Below are positions 7,698 to 17,300 of a stretch of DNA of 18,090 nucleotides, in pieces. The translations under genes were made by a program, and so were the position numbers. The notes beneath the pieces were generated by a model, which saw only the letters and a list, made by a program, of their open reading frames with translations, did not search any database and was not told where the DNA came from. The stretch's first letter is position 1. Every line of letters begins with the position of its first letter. This stretch comes from SKVR01 sp964589855. GTDB lineage: Bacteria > Bacteroidota > Bacteroidia > Bacteroidales > UBA7960. The stretch lies in the NCBI GenBank assembly GCA_964589855.1, contig CAZPVB010000067.1:1-18090 (forward strand). Reading direction: 5' to 3'.

Positions 7698-8471
7698 GTT
7701 TCGTTGTAAGTTTGTAGTGAGTTTTTCAGGTTTTTTTATCAGAAAACTGATTGTGGTTCTTTATTTGTTTTTTATTTCTTGTAAATATTTTCTTTGCCTG
7801 GCGATGATCTTATCTGCTTGAAAGTGCCTGGTTTAGTATTCTTATTATTAATTGATCAAAACCCGGAGATCTGTTTTCCCGATCATTATAATGAGGGTTT
7901 TCATCGTTGAAGTTGTGTTTGATGGGAGATTGAACAAGTAATTCATTTACATCAAACGCCAAAAAACAAGTACCTTTATTTAAGCCTTGGCAAGAGGTCT
8001 TTCCTTGATCAATTCAAGATCAGATATTTCGTCGGAAGCGAATGACCCCTACTGAATGTCTAACTGACTAATGAAGGATAAGAACATTGATAACAAGCAG
8101 TTATCGTTTTTGCATTTTTGATAATATTGCTTTAAAAATCATTCAAATAAGATTCACATAAAATTATCAGAGGTATTGATGAGTCTGATCTAAAAAGTAT
8201 ATTATCTAAAAATTACACAAAGTGACAATAATTTTAATGTTTGATATTCAGACAATTAAAAGTATAGAATTTTCATGAATTTCCCGAAAAGTCGTTTTCG
8301 GAGTGGGCTCATTGATATTTTCCTTTTGATTGATTTCCACAATATAAGTATTTATGATCAAAATATCAAATTTAGTCTCTTAAAGTCTTTAAATAACCTT
8401 GGCCCAAAATATTTTGAGTTTAAAAAAAATATGCGATCAGGGAGGTGAAAATTGAGATTTTTGGGCAAAGG
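7698..8471. other. 774-base gene-free stretch between the MFS gene and the HAD-TPP gene
   Basis: This is the longest non-coding gap inside the cluster. Besides the inverted repeat at its right edge (8391-8477), it holds a 7-bp hairpin CCGAAAA-GTCG-TTTTCGG (8284-8301) and a TAAATTTG box on the minus strand (8367-8374), too far from the next start to assign confidently. A minus-strand frame without an ATG is open from 8013 to a TAA at 7810-7812 (67 codons). No RNA gene or mobile-element gene was recognised. It probably holds the promoter of the HAD-TPP gene and may be an old insertion or deletion scar. Confidence 0.4.
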
Positions 8472-8477
8472 TTATTT
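8391..8477. repeat. 19-bp inverted repeat overlapping the MFS stop codon
   Basis: Positions 8391-8409 (AAATAACCTTGGCCCAAAA) and 8459-8477 are reverse complements with one mismatch in 19, separated by 49 nt. The right arm contains the TAA stop (8472-8474) of the MFS gene, so the transcript's 3' end can fold back on itself. The T-run after the stem is weak (TTATTT), making a standard terminator only one option. A 3'-end stabilising hairpin or remnant terminal repeats of a small element are alternatives. Confidence 0.55.
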
Positions 8478-9692
8478 CCGGCAATCGATTTTGTATATAA
8501 AAAAAAGCGACGAGGAAACAATCACTGAATAAGTGATAAAAAAAGTTATAAAGCCAAATTGACTGAGCATCCAACCGCCTGCTATGGGAAACATAGCAGG
8601 AAGAATATTGCCTGCGCCTGCAAATCCGGTATAAATTGCTCTGTTTGCCGAACCAGATACCTCCAGCAATAATCCATTCATGGTAATACTGTAAAGCGAA
8701 AAAATAATTCCGCCAAGTATAAATAAAAACCTTATAAGATACTCATCTTGAATAAACAGAGCGCCAATGATGAGCAACATAGACAAAAATGCATTGGTAT
8801 ACAATAAGAGGTTGTATTTGATATTTTTAACCAGAAAAAAGACAAGCAAACTTACCGATACCACACCGGCAACTTTATAGATCAAAAATATACCTGTATC
8901 ATTGCTTTCTGTTTGGAGAGTAGTTTTGGCATAGAGCATTACAAAAGGCAAAAAAGATAAGATAATCCCTTGTGTATTAATAAATCCCAGAAAGTAGACC
9001 AGTTTAGGGTTGTTAACCAACTCTTTTTTTAAGATATGCGCGAAGTCTTTGTATCCTTTTATTTTCATGGAAGAGGGTATGGTTTCCTTTATTTTCCAGA
9101 AACCACCAGAGGCAATAAGCAGAACAGACGCCCCCAGTAAAAACATCATGGCATAGTTTAAGGGATATTCCCAGAATGTTAACACTCGCTTTGCTAAAAA
9201 TGCAGAGATTAGAAATATGACACCTGCAATGACTTGTTTTACAGAAAAGAATGTTTTTCTTTTTTCAGATTGTATACTTTTACCAAGTATGTCGGTATAA
9301 CTGATATTGGTAAAAGCTCCACTCAACGAAAAAAGGGTAATGAATAAAAATATGAGGTACAAAAGAAGAAAGGATCGGTCTGTTTGAAGGAAAAATAATA
9401 TCAGTCCCAGGGCAAATAAGGAGAGAACTCTTATGTTGATTCCCAGCAAGAGATATTTTTTCTTAAAAGAGATATTGCTCACATGAGGCGCAAAAAAGAT
9501 TTGTGTAAAACTCGATCCGCCCAGCATAATGGCCGTCATGATACCGATATGGATTGCTCCTCCGCCTGCTTCGATGATCATAGCTGGAATCACCGTATCT
9601 ACATCCATGAAATTTTGAGCAAACGCCAGAAATCCTGCATGCCATAAAAAAGCATAGAAATTATGGTTGGATGTTTTTGAGTTGAGTTGCAT
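8472..9692 (-). CDS. Major facilitator superfamily transporter
   Basis: A 406-residue integral inner-membrane protein with roughly twelve hydrophobic segments, as usual for MFS carriers, which move small molecules by symport, antiport or uniport. The loop after the fourth segment (ISYTDILGKSIQSEKRKTFF) resembles the DxxxKxxPxxxRGRFF-type loop of one MFS subgroup. The classical motif A between segments 2 and 3 is degenerate (SNISFKKK). No substrate-specific motif was recognised. It follows the isomerase gene by 94 nt in the same direction and sits between trehalose genes, so carriage of a sugar or compatible solute is plausible but not shown. An inverted repeat overlaps its stop codon. Confidence 0.82.
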   Translation of the reverse strand: MQLNSKTSNHNFYAFLWHAGFLAFAQNFMDVDTVIPAMIIEAGGGAIHIGIMTAIMLGGSSFTQIFFAPHVSNISFKKKYLLLGINIRVLSLFALGLILFFLQTDRSFLLLYLIFLFITLFSLSGAFTNISYTDILGKSIQSEKRKTFFSVKQVIAGVIFLISAFLAKRVLTFWEYPLNYAMMFLLGASVLLIASGGFWKIKETIPSSMKIKGYKDFAHILKKELVNNPKLVYFLGFINTQGIILSFLPFVMLYAKTTLQTESNDTGIFLIYKVAGVVSVSLLVFFLVKNIKYNLLLYTNAFLSMLLIIGALFIQDEYLIRFLFILGGIIFSLYSITMNGLLLEVSGSANRAIYTGFAGAGNILPAMFPIAGGWMLSQFGFITFFITYSVIVSSSLFFIYKIDCRK

Positions 9693-9786
9693 GATACATG
9701 GGTAAAACAGATATCTTCTTTTGTCAGAAAAAACGCTGTTAGAAAATATAATTGAAAAGCAGTGATAAAAAGCAGGTTAGATAAAA

Positions 9787-10668
9787 CTAAAGTAGAGGCA
9801 GATATCTTTTCAAAAGATCAATACTTTTCAAAACATTTTCCCGCCCTGCCGATTCAATGCCATACCATCCTCTGAATCCGGTATTATGTGCGAGGTTTAT
9901 CATTTTTTCTGTGAGCTGCTCGGTGGGTTGATTTCTGAAGGACATTCCGCCGGCCCAGGGAAGTGTTTTTTCCAGAAATAAATAGTTGTCTGTTTCTAAT
10001 CCGGGTTCGCGCCAATCGGGTAATATTCCGAAATACTTGTTATTTACCTCCTTCATGAGAGCCACCATCCAGTCAGGGTCATTGGAAAACCCTCCATGGT
10101 TTTCGATGAGTACGCTAATATTTGCCTGGGTGGAATATTCCAGCATCATGTTGTATGTTTCTGCTGCCCACAAAAGAGCATCTGTTTTGGAGGCATTCTG
10201 AGGTCCGCGACAATTGGTTCTGATGGCATGGCAATCCAGAAAATGGGCAATGTCGATCCATTTTTTGTGATTCACAACTGTTTGATTTCTTTCCCTGGCA
10301 GATGGGGTGCATGTTTCTCCCTCATTATCAACCATGATCAGTACCATTTCTACTTGATAATTCTTTGCATTCTCCTTCAATTGCTTCAGGTAGTTGTATG
10401 TAGGGACTTCAAAAAGGGTGTTGACAAACTCAATACCGTTCAAACCAAAGTCCTCTCTTGCAATACGCGGGAAATCAAGTGTTTTCCATTTTTGTTGCCT
10501 GATCTCATTTACCAATGCCCATTGAGCAAGTGAAATATCGTTTTTTCTGATGGGAAGCGGTGAGGCTTGTGTGTTTGTATTTTCCCATGCAGTGGGTATG
10601 AGTATAGCACCTGCACCTGCAAGTAATGATTTACCCAAAAAATCACGACGGTGAATGTTTCTGTCCAT
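9787..10668 (-). CDS. Tat-exported TIM-barrel sugar isomerase/epimerase-like protein
   Basis: A 293-residue protein of the AP-endonuclease-2/xylose-isomerase-like TIM-barrel family, which includes sugar (phosphate) isomerases and epimerases. The N-terminus has a twin-arginine signal, HRRDFLGKS (6-14), followed by a small-residue hydrophobic stretch, so the folded protein is probably sent to the periplasm. Likely metal-binding acids are Glu189 (LIENHGG), Asp218 (GILPDW) and Glu272 (YGIES). In relatives I remember, the segment at 243-248 reads like SAKSHD and supplies a His; here it is SFRNQP, so the usual His and Lys are missing. Either the substrate differs or catalysis is impaired. It is separated from TreS upstream by 78 nt and from the MFS gene downstream by 94 nt, with no terminator seen, so the three genes may be cotranscribed. 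The substrate is unknown. Confidence 0.82.
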   Translation of the reverse strand: MDRNIHRRDFLGKSLLAGAGAILIPTAWENTNTQASPLPIRKNDISLAQWALVNEIRQQKWKTLDFPRIAREDFGLNGIEFVNTLFEVPTYNYLKQLKENAKNYQVEMVLIMVDNEGETCTPSARERNQTVVNHKKWIDIAHFLDCHAIRTNCRGPQNASKTDALLWAAETYNMMLEYSTQANISVLIENHGGFSNDPDWMVALMKEVNNKYFGILPDWREPGLETDNYLFLEKTLPWAGGMSFRNQPTEQLTEKMINLAHNTGFRGWYGIESAGRENVLKSIDLLKRYLPLL

Positions 10669-10746
10669 TTTGAAATCTGCCTTTTATCTGTGAATGATCT
10701 TTTATATACAACTTGTGTTAATATGTTTTTTAATATCAATGTTTAT

Positions 10747-13700
10747 TTATTTATCCATACCTTCCTTAATCCGTTTTAGCGATTTGAGGGGGATTAGCAG
10801 AGATTTCTTGTCTTCATCTTCTAAAAACCCTGCGATTTCGCGAATTGCTTTTTCAAAAATAAACATATTTAGCAAACTGCTGGTCTGTAAAGGGTCTTTG
10901 GGAATAAAACCAGTTTCTTTGGCTTGTTTCATATAAGATGAAAGAAATACCTCAGAGACTCTTTCAAACCATTTTTTTACAAGTGGGCGCAGGTAATTAG
11001 CATTAACAGGCACAAACTCTTTCCGATACATGTAAGCAGTTTGAATGGCGTAATGAAAAGAGCTAAGCAATGAACCTACATCTTTTAAAGGGCAATGTTT
11101 GAGTTTTCGCAGGCTCAACTGGTTTTCAAACTCCCCTTCAAAATCGGTGATCATAAAATCTTTCCCGGTAAACAGGAGTTTGTCTAATTTTAGATTGCCG
11201 TGGATTCTGATCTTTTTGGTGCGAATTTTCTCTTTTTCCAGTACTTGTTTAAAATATTCAAAATAAATATCCTGTTCTTTTATTGTCTCGCTAACAAGGC
11301 ATTGCAGATCTTCGTTAGAAAAGCGGGTATTGGACCTTACAAATCCAAATTGCCTTTTGGTAAGTGTTCGTAAAGATTGGTAGAGCGATTTCTGGTAAAG
11401 AAGAGAAAAATCTTCTGGTTCAAAACCTTTCACTTCTGTAATAGATGAAAGTGCTATGTGCATCTCTGCAATTCTTTTTCCCATTTTCTCTGTCATCTCA
11501 AGAAAAAAAGGACCAATAAATGAGTCGAAATTTTCGATTTGGTTCACAGATAACCCATCGAGTTCCTCTTTTTCACTCAAAACTTTATCGAAGAAACTTT
11601 CAATAGATGTTTGTGTCCACTCCCAGGCATCCCCTACGTTGGGAATCAAGTCTGATAGCAGGGAGATGGATGTTGTTTCAAACTCCGGGTTTTTATAGTC
11701 TAACCGGCCTACATACGAAGGCATAGATTCGAAAGATGTGTGCCGGGTAAGGTTTTTCATGATTTCTACATCAGGATTTTCTCCTTCCTGCGGACTACGG
11801 TACATTTTCAGAAAATATCTGTCTCCCATGTTTACCGATATATTTGACCTTTTGGAGGCTACTACATGATGTTTTAAAGGTAAATCTTCTTCTTTGAGTT
11901 GCCGTAATTTTCTCCCGGAAGATCCTTCAATCTCGCCTTTGAGTCCTTTCATCTTTGCTTTTCTGCGGATCAGACTGAATAATTCTGCCTGAAGTGTGCT
12001 GTCATAGATTCCGTCGTACAGCAATGCCGAATTATTTTCATATTCAATGTTTGCAATTACAGATTCAGGATACAGGTTTCTTATCTCTGTTGCTTGAGAA
12101 TCCTGTGCCATGGAAAGAGGTATAAAATAAATGTCTTTTTTGCCTTCGATAACATCAAATTGTACCAGAAAAATGTAGGATAATGAAGACTTCCTTCGAA
12201 CAGGAATGATATCAATGATATTTACATCCTGCAGTTTTCGGGAATTTCCAATAAACCATTTGCTTTTTAAAATAAAATGATAAAGGATGTTTTTGATCTG
12301 AACCTGCAGGGAGTTGTTCATATTATTCCATGCCGTGGCTGAGATTTTAATATTTTCATCATTGTCAGATACCAGGTTCAACTCTTTTTCCGGTTTTCTC
12401 AGTTCAAACCAAAAATAGTTTTTAAATTGCATCGAGAATTTCCAGGGCTCATCAGTTATTACCGGAAAATCATTGCGACTAAATACTTCCATGGGAACAG
12501 ATCCCTGATACTTTGACAGGTCAAGTTCTGCAAATTGCGAGTACCTCGAAAGGTTTACAATTACCAGAATTGTTTCCTCATTGTATTCGCGAATGAAGGC
12601 AAGCACTTTTGGGTTTGAAGTATTTATAAACTCAATACTTCCCCTCCCAAATGCTTTATATTGCTTTCTTTTGGCAATTACTCTGCGTTTCCACCAAAGG
12701 AAAGAACTTGGGTTTCTTTCTCTGTTCTCTACATTTACGGTGGTATAGTGGTAGTTGTAATCAATAACAACCGGCAGGAAGAGTTTTTGTGGATCGGCAT
12801 CAGAGAATCCAGCGTTTTTATCGGGCGACCATTGCATAGGTGTTCTTACTCCATCGCGGTCGCCCAGGTAATAATTATCGCCCATTCCAATTTCGTCGCC
12901 ATAGTAAACAATGGGTGTACCGGGCATTGAAAACAAAAGAAAGTTTATCAGTTCTATGCTTCTGGTATCTCCCTGCAGCAAAGGAAAAAGGCGTCGGCGA
13001 ATACCTACGTTGACCCTTTTTCGGGGGTCTTGTGCAAAACTCTTATACATGTAATCTCTTTCTTCGTCCGATACCATTTCAAGGGTAAGCTCATCATGGT
13101 TTCTCAGAAATATTGCCCATTGTGCTGTTTCTGGTATCTGTGGTGTTTGCTCCATGATGTCGATGACCGGAAATCTGTCTTCCATGCGTAGTGCCATATA
13201 TAACCTGGGCATCAGAGGAAAATGGAAAGCCATATGGCATTCATCTCCGTTGCCAAAATAGGCACGTGAGTCGTTGGGCCATTGATTGGCCTCTGCCAGC
13301 AACATTTTATTTTTATGTTTTTTGTCGACATATTCACGCAGGGTTTTAAGATAATCGTGTGTTTGGGGCAGGTTTTCGCAGTTGGTACCCTCTGCCTCGA
13401 AAAGGTAGGGCACAGCATCGAGTCTGAAACCATCAACGCCAATCTCCGACCAAAAGTCAAGAATTTTCAAAACCTCTTTTTGTACCCGTGGGTTTTCGAA
13501 ATTAAGGTCGGGTTGGTGAGAGTAGAAGCGATGCCAGTAATACGCTTTCGCTTCATGGTCATACGTCCAGTTTGATACTTCAAAATCCTGAAAAATAATG
13601 CGGGCATCTGTGTATTTTTCCGGGGTATCGCTCCAAACATAGAAATCCCGGTAAACACTTCCCGGGGCTGATTTACGTGCCCGCTGAAACCACTTATGAT

Positions 13701-14046
13701 TGATGGAAGTATGATTCAGAACCAGTTCGGTAATGATCTTCAGATCTCTTTTATGTGCCTCCTTTACAAATCTTTTAAAATCAGCAAGGGTGCCGTACTC
13801 AGGATGTATATCGGTGAAATCTGCTATGTCGTATCCGCCATCTTTTAGTGGAGAGGGATAAAAAGGTAGTAACCAAAGGGTGTTTACTCCCAGACTTTGA
13901 ATATAATCGAGTTTCTGTATGAGTCCTTTGAAATCGCCTATTCCGTCTCTGTTGCTGTCGTAAAAAGACCTTACATGTACCTGGTAAATGACAGCGTCTT
14001 TGTACCACAAATAATTTTCGCTCTGCATTGGGGTTGTTTCAGGCAT
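10747..14046 (-). CDS. treS: Trehalose synthase (maltose-forming) fused to a degenerate maltokinase domain
   Basis: A 1099-residue fusion. Residues about 10-550 are a GH13 trehalose synthase, which interconverts maltose and trehalose. Motifs include YQVHVRSFYDSN (21-32), the nucleophile Asp210 in DGFRLDAVPYL, the acid/base Glu252 in LLAEANQWP, and NHDEL (316-320) with the transition-state Asp318. Residues about 575-1099 match maltokinase (Mak/Pep2), which normally makes maltose-1-phosphate for the GlgE glucan pathway. The N-lobe Lys747 (FLKMYR), PNVGDAWEW (802-810), GKRIAEMH and DFEGE (968-972) are kept. The catalytic segment HGDxHLGQ, however, reads HGNLKLDK (949-956): the base Asp is Asn, the His is Lys, and the Gln expected to bind magnesium is Lys. 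The kinase domain is therefore probably inactive. No glgE is present in the window, consistent with loss of that branch. The gene stands behind a 352-nt gap with a promoter-like box and probably starts a transcript. Confidence 0.95.
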   Translation of the reverse strand: MPETTPMQSENYLWYKDAVIYQVHVRSFYDSNRDGIGDFKGLIQKLDYIQSLGVNTLWLLPFYPSPLKDGGYDIADFTDIHPEYGTLADFKRFVKEAHKRDLKIITELVLNHTSINHKWFQRARKSAPGSVYRDFYVWSDTPEKYTDARIIFQDFEVSNWTYDHEAKAYYWHRFYSHQPDLNFENPRVQKEVLKILDFWSEIGVDGFRLDAVPYLFEAEGTNCENLPQTHDYLKTLREYVDKKHKNKMLLAEANQWPNDSRAYFGNGDECHMAFHFPLMPRLYMALRMEDRFPVIDIMEQTPQIPETAQWAIFLRNHDELTLEMVSDEERDYMYKSFAQDPRKRVNVGIRRRLFPLLQGDTRSIELINFLLFSMPGTPIVYYGDEIGMGDNYYLGDRDGVRTPMQWSPDKNAGFSDADPQKLFLPVVIDYNYHYTTVNVENRERNPSSFLWWKRRVIAKRKQYKAFGRGSIEFINTSNPKVLAFIREYNEETILVIVNLSRYSQFAELDLSKYQGSVPMEVFSRNDFPVITDEPWKFSMQFKNYFWFELRKPEKELNLVSDNDENIKISATAWNNMNNSLQVQIKNILYHFILKSKWFIGNSRKLQDVNIIDIIPVRRKSSLSYIFLVQFDVIEGKKDIYFIPLSMAQDSQATEIRNLYPESVIANIEYENNSALLYDGIYDSTLQAELFSLIRRKAKMKGLKGEIEGSSGRKLRQLKEEDLPLKHHVVASKRSNISVNMGDRYFLKMYRSPQEGENPDVEIMKNLTRHTSFESMPSYVGRLDYKNPEFETTSISLLSDLIPNVGDAWEWTQTSIESFFDKVLSEKEELDGLSVNQIENFDSFIGPFFLEMTEKMGKRIAEMHIALSSITEVKGFEPEDFSLLYQKSLYQSLRTLTKRQFGFVRSNTRFSNEDLQCLVSETIKEQDIYFEYFKQVLEKEKIRTKKIRIHGNLKLDKLLFTGKDFMITDFEGEFENQLSLRKLKHCPLKDVGSLLSSFHYAIQTAYMYRKEFVPVNANYLRPLVKKWFERVSEVFLSSYMKQAKETGFIPKDPLQTSSLLNMFIFEKAIREIAGFLEDEDKKSLLIPLKSLKRIKEGMDK

Positions 14047-14079
14047 AACTGATTTTTAAAATGTAGATAAAGTTTTGTG

Positions 14080-14087
14080 CAAAACTA
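14080..14087 (-). promoter_or_regulatory. Candidate -7 box of the treS transcript
   Basis: The minus strand reads TAGTTTTG, an exact match to TAnnTTTG, 33 nt before the treS start codon. Placement suits a short 5' leader. A matching -33 TTG element at the expected spacing was not found, so confidence is limited. Confidence 0.35.
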
Positions 14088-14345
14088 AAAAACAATTTTA
14101 AATCACTTATGCTTTTATAGTATTTTGTACCTCACATCATTCAGGAATTTCAAAGTTTATCTTATTTCTGCCAACTATCGCTTTTCAAATGGTAAGTTTT
14201 GGCAGAACTTTTTATTCACCGGAGGCTCACACTTGTTTTGTATTAAAGGGGGAAATAAATCCGGGTTTATCTGGATTTGTCTTGTTTTACAGGTGATAGT
14301 AGTTGTCATCTATTTAATTGTGTAACCCGGAAAATTAGTTGAAGA

Positions 14346-14380
14346 GGCAATTCCCCGTGATAATTGAGAAGGGAATTGCC
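14346..14380 (-). terminator. Hairpin after the PD40/barrel gene, probable terminator
   Basis: Perfect 10-bp arms GGCAATTCCC (14346-14355) and GGGAATTGCC (14371-14380) enclose a 15-nt loop. The structure begins 18 nt after the stop codon of the PD40/barrel gene. There is no good U-tract on the minus strand (TCTTCAACTAATTTTCC follows), so it may terminate weakly or protect the 3' end. Confidence 0.55.
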
Positions 14381-14398
14381 ATTCTATGTTATCTCTTT

Positions 14399-17300
14399 CT
14401 ACCAACCTGGCCAAAAACTCAGACCCCATACTCCTGGATAAGATTCTTTAAGTGTGAAGGGAAAGGCAAAATAAGGTTCCAGGATCAGTGCACCAAACAG
14501 GTTGATTCTAAGCGATGGGCCGGTACTAAACACGGGAAACCTGTTGTTTGTAGTCATCTTTGAATTATCCAGGGTAAGCGTTTGCCCCTGATTCCACGTA
14601 ATTCCTGCATCCAGGAACCAGTTGAGTTCGGTAAAGAAATATCCGCTTGAGATAAGAGCCAATCTTTCGGGGCCTGTAAAAGGAACTTTGAGTTCGAGAC
14701 CACCCAGCAGCATGCGAGTGCCCTGCAAATGATCGATGGTGAAATTATCATCGAAAATCTGATCGCTGATATTTAATAATGAATTATAATCAAATCCACG
14801 CATGTAACCGGGGTATCCCAGAAAAAGGGGATAAAAAAGATTGTTGGAGGCATCGTTGCCATACCTGCCGTAGTGCGCTGCTCTGAAAGCAATGCTGAAG
14901 GGTTTCATGAAAAAATATCTCCGGTAATCGGCAGTTGCAGAATACATATCTATTTCTCCAAACATTTTTTCCATACTGAACCGGTAGCGTTGACCTGCCA
15001 TGGGTGAAGCCATACCAAAGTAAGAATTGTCGCCGATGTATCCCAGGCTCACCCTTTGCAGATTAAAGCCAGAGGGTGATTCCCCCTTGGTGCGGTCTTG
15101 TCCGGCATATAATCCATCAACATAATAGGTATGAAAAATATCTCGCCGAAAATAATACCATGCTGTGCTGGCACTTAATTCTATACGCCTGGTGGTGGAT
15201 ATGGGATAAAAGGCAAACAACCCCCCTTGTGTCTCAAAGGTTCTTTGGATGACAAACTGCATATCATCAACAAGGGAAACACTTCCATCTTCATTTTCAA
15301 TTTCCTCCCGGTCGAAATTTAAAAAAGCAAAAGGGTAGGGGATATGTGAAACACTGCCCCCCCAGTTGATTCGTCGTTTTTGATTTACGTATCCTACCTG
15401 TCCGCCAAAATCGTATATCTCTCCGTTGACGGCCAAAACACTGAAAAGCTGATTCTCGCCCGTCATATCGCTGAACATCATGGAAACTCCACCCGACATT
15501 CCTGTTCCGAACCTACTGGTAGAGGCACCCACGCCGCTGCTTCCAATGAAGGTAAGTCCAAACTCGGGTTTGTATTCTTTAGTTTGAAAAGAATCTTTGG
15601 GAAATACAGGTGTTCTTTTCTCTGAACTTAATGCATTATCTACAAAAGTAACCGATGTTTTGTTGAGTGGTGGCAGGGTTGCTGCTTCCATGTTGATGTC
15701 AAAGGGGTCAACCTCTTCAAAGATAAAATCATCATTATCAGCAGTATAAATGGTGTACTTGCCATCCTGGTAATAACTGTAAGCCACCTCTCCCGAGTTG
15801 CGGGCCACTGTAATGGCCGGAGAAAGTTCTGTTATGCCACTGATTCCTGTATAGAAATCGGTCATTTTAAAAACCTTTTCATCATCTAACTCATAATAAT
15901 AAAGGTTTCTGAACCCGTCGCGGTTTGACAGGAAATAAATACCTTTTTGTTCATGGTCGAACACCGGGTTTAAATTTTTAGCACCAACAAAAACGTCCAG
16001 AACTTCAATTTTTCTTTCAGAATCTTGCATATCCATGATGCCAAGATTAAAGGTATAACTGATGGTATCCTGTGGCATATGATCGGGTAGAAGATCGGTA
16101 GCAAAGGTGAGGTAACGTCCATCGGGCGAAAAAGAGGCTTGTGTATGAGAATACCGGTCATTGGTGAGTTGGCTCACTTTCCGGGTTTCCATATCAAATT
16201 TATACAGATCGCTTACACCCTCTACCAGCCCTGAAAAAACGATGTATTTTCCATTGGGCGACCATGAAGGGTTATTGATGATGGGTACTCCTTCTACTTC
16301 AATTGTCTCAGACCGTCGTGGGTTTTTTACATCTACCAGTACGAGCTGATTTTGTCCCTTTTTTACGGCAACATGCACAAATTTATCACCTTCTGGCGAC
16401 CAGGTACCCACAGATTCGAAGAAATTAAATGCATCGATATCACCGCCGCGTGTTGTGCTCGATAATTTTTTGATGATTTTTCCGGTTTTCGCCTCTGCAA
16501 GAAACAGATCAAGTGAAAAAAGGTCTTTTTCGGAATAAAAAGAGATGTATTCACCATTAGGACTTAACGATGGTGCTATATTCATGTTTCCGGAATTCTC
16601 TTCAGAGAGAAGTTTTTCTCCTAAAGGAATTTGCAGTAGGCTGTCTTTCATATATTTTTCAAAATGGTTATAGGTTGCACTTTTCCACAATCCGGATACA
16701 GTTTCAGCGCTTAAACCAATAATTCGCTCCATGGCTCTTTCATAGCCAAACTTGGCTGTTTCTTTGTACAAGGGGGCAATAACCTCATCTCCCCAGGTTC
16801 TTCCCAAAAAAGCTACAAAAGAATGCCCATATCGGTAGGGGTTGTAAGAATAATCGCGTGTCATCTCTTTGAGAGTGGGGAAATCATCTCTTTGCACGGC
16901 ATCGCGTATGATCAGAGAGGTATGTGCATCAACACTGCCAATGGAAAAGTATTCTGCCATCCCCTCTACCAGCCAAAGTGGCAGGTTTCGCAGTGAATTC
17001 AAAGACAATGAATCGTCAATAAACAAAGAGCGAAAGTGAAAGACGTGTACAAGTTCATGCCCGATGACATGGTCGGTTTGGGCATTGGTGGCAAGTGCCG
17101 GGATAACAACCCTGTTTTTGAGTGCTTCCGTTACACCTTGTGTGCCTACCCCAATAGAACCACTTACGGCAGTTGTCTGCTGAAATTCAGGATGGTTTCT
17201 GTAAATCAGGATGGGACTTGGTTTGTCGAAAGTATCTCCAAACAGTACCAGATGTCGTTCATACCATTTCTCAAACGAGTTGCCAAGTGCGTTTACGACC

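Larger units (their letters stand above)
14047..14398. other. Intergenic region upstream of treS
   Basis: This 352-base gap contains the candidate treS promoter box near its left end and the hairpin following the PD40/barrel gene near its right end. Between them are 8-bp inverted repeats TCCGGGTT (14260-14267) and AACCCGGA (14324-14331), 56 nt apart. No coding frame is convincing. Confidence 0.45.

Noticed and set aside
7624..7821. A 65-codon plus-strand frame rich in Phe and hydrophobic residues
   Set aside because: Half overlaps the 5' end of the HAD-TPP gene in antisense and the rest is T-rich intergenic DNA, which gives Phe-rich translations by composition alone.
8284..8301. 7-bp hairpin CCGAAAA-GTCG-TTTTCGG as a terminator of the MFS gene
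   Set aside because: It is about 170 nt beyond the stop codon, short, and followed by no T-run on the minus strand, so it was mentioned only within the intergenic description.
10096..10533. A 145-codon plus-strand open frame
   Set aside because: It lies wholly antisense to the Tat-exported isomerase gene, whose frame has clear family motifs. The plus-strand translation shows no recognisable domain and reads as a shadow frame.
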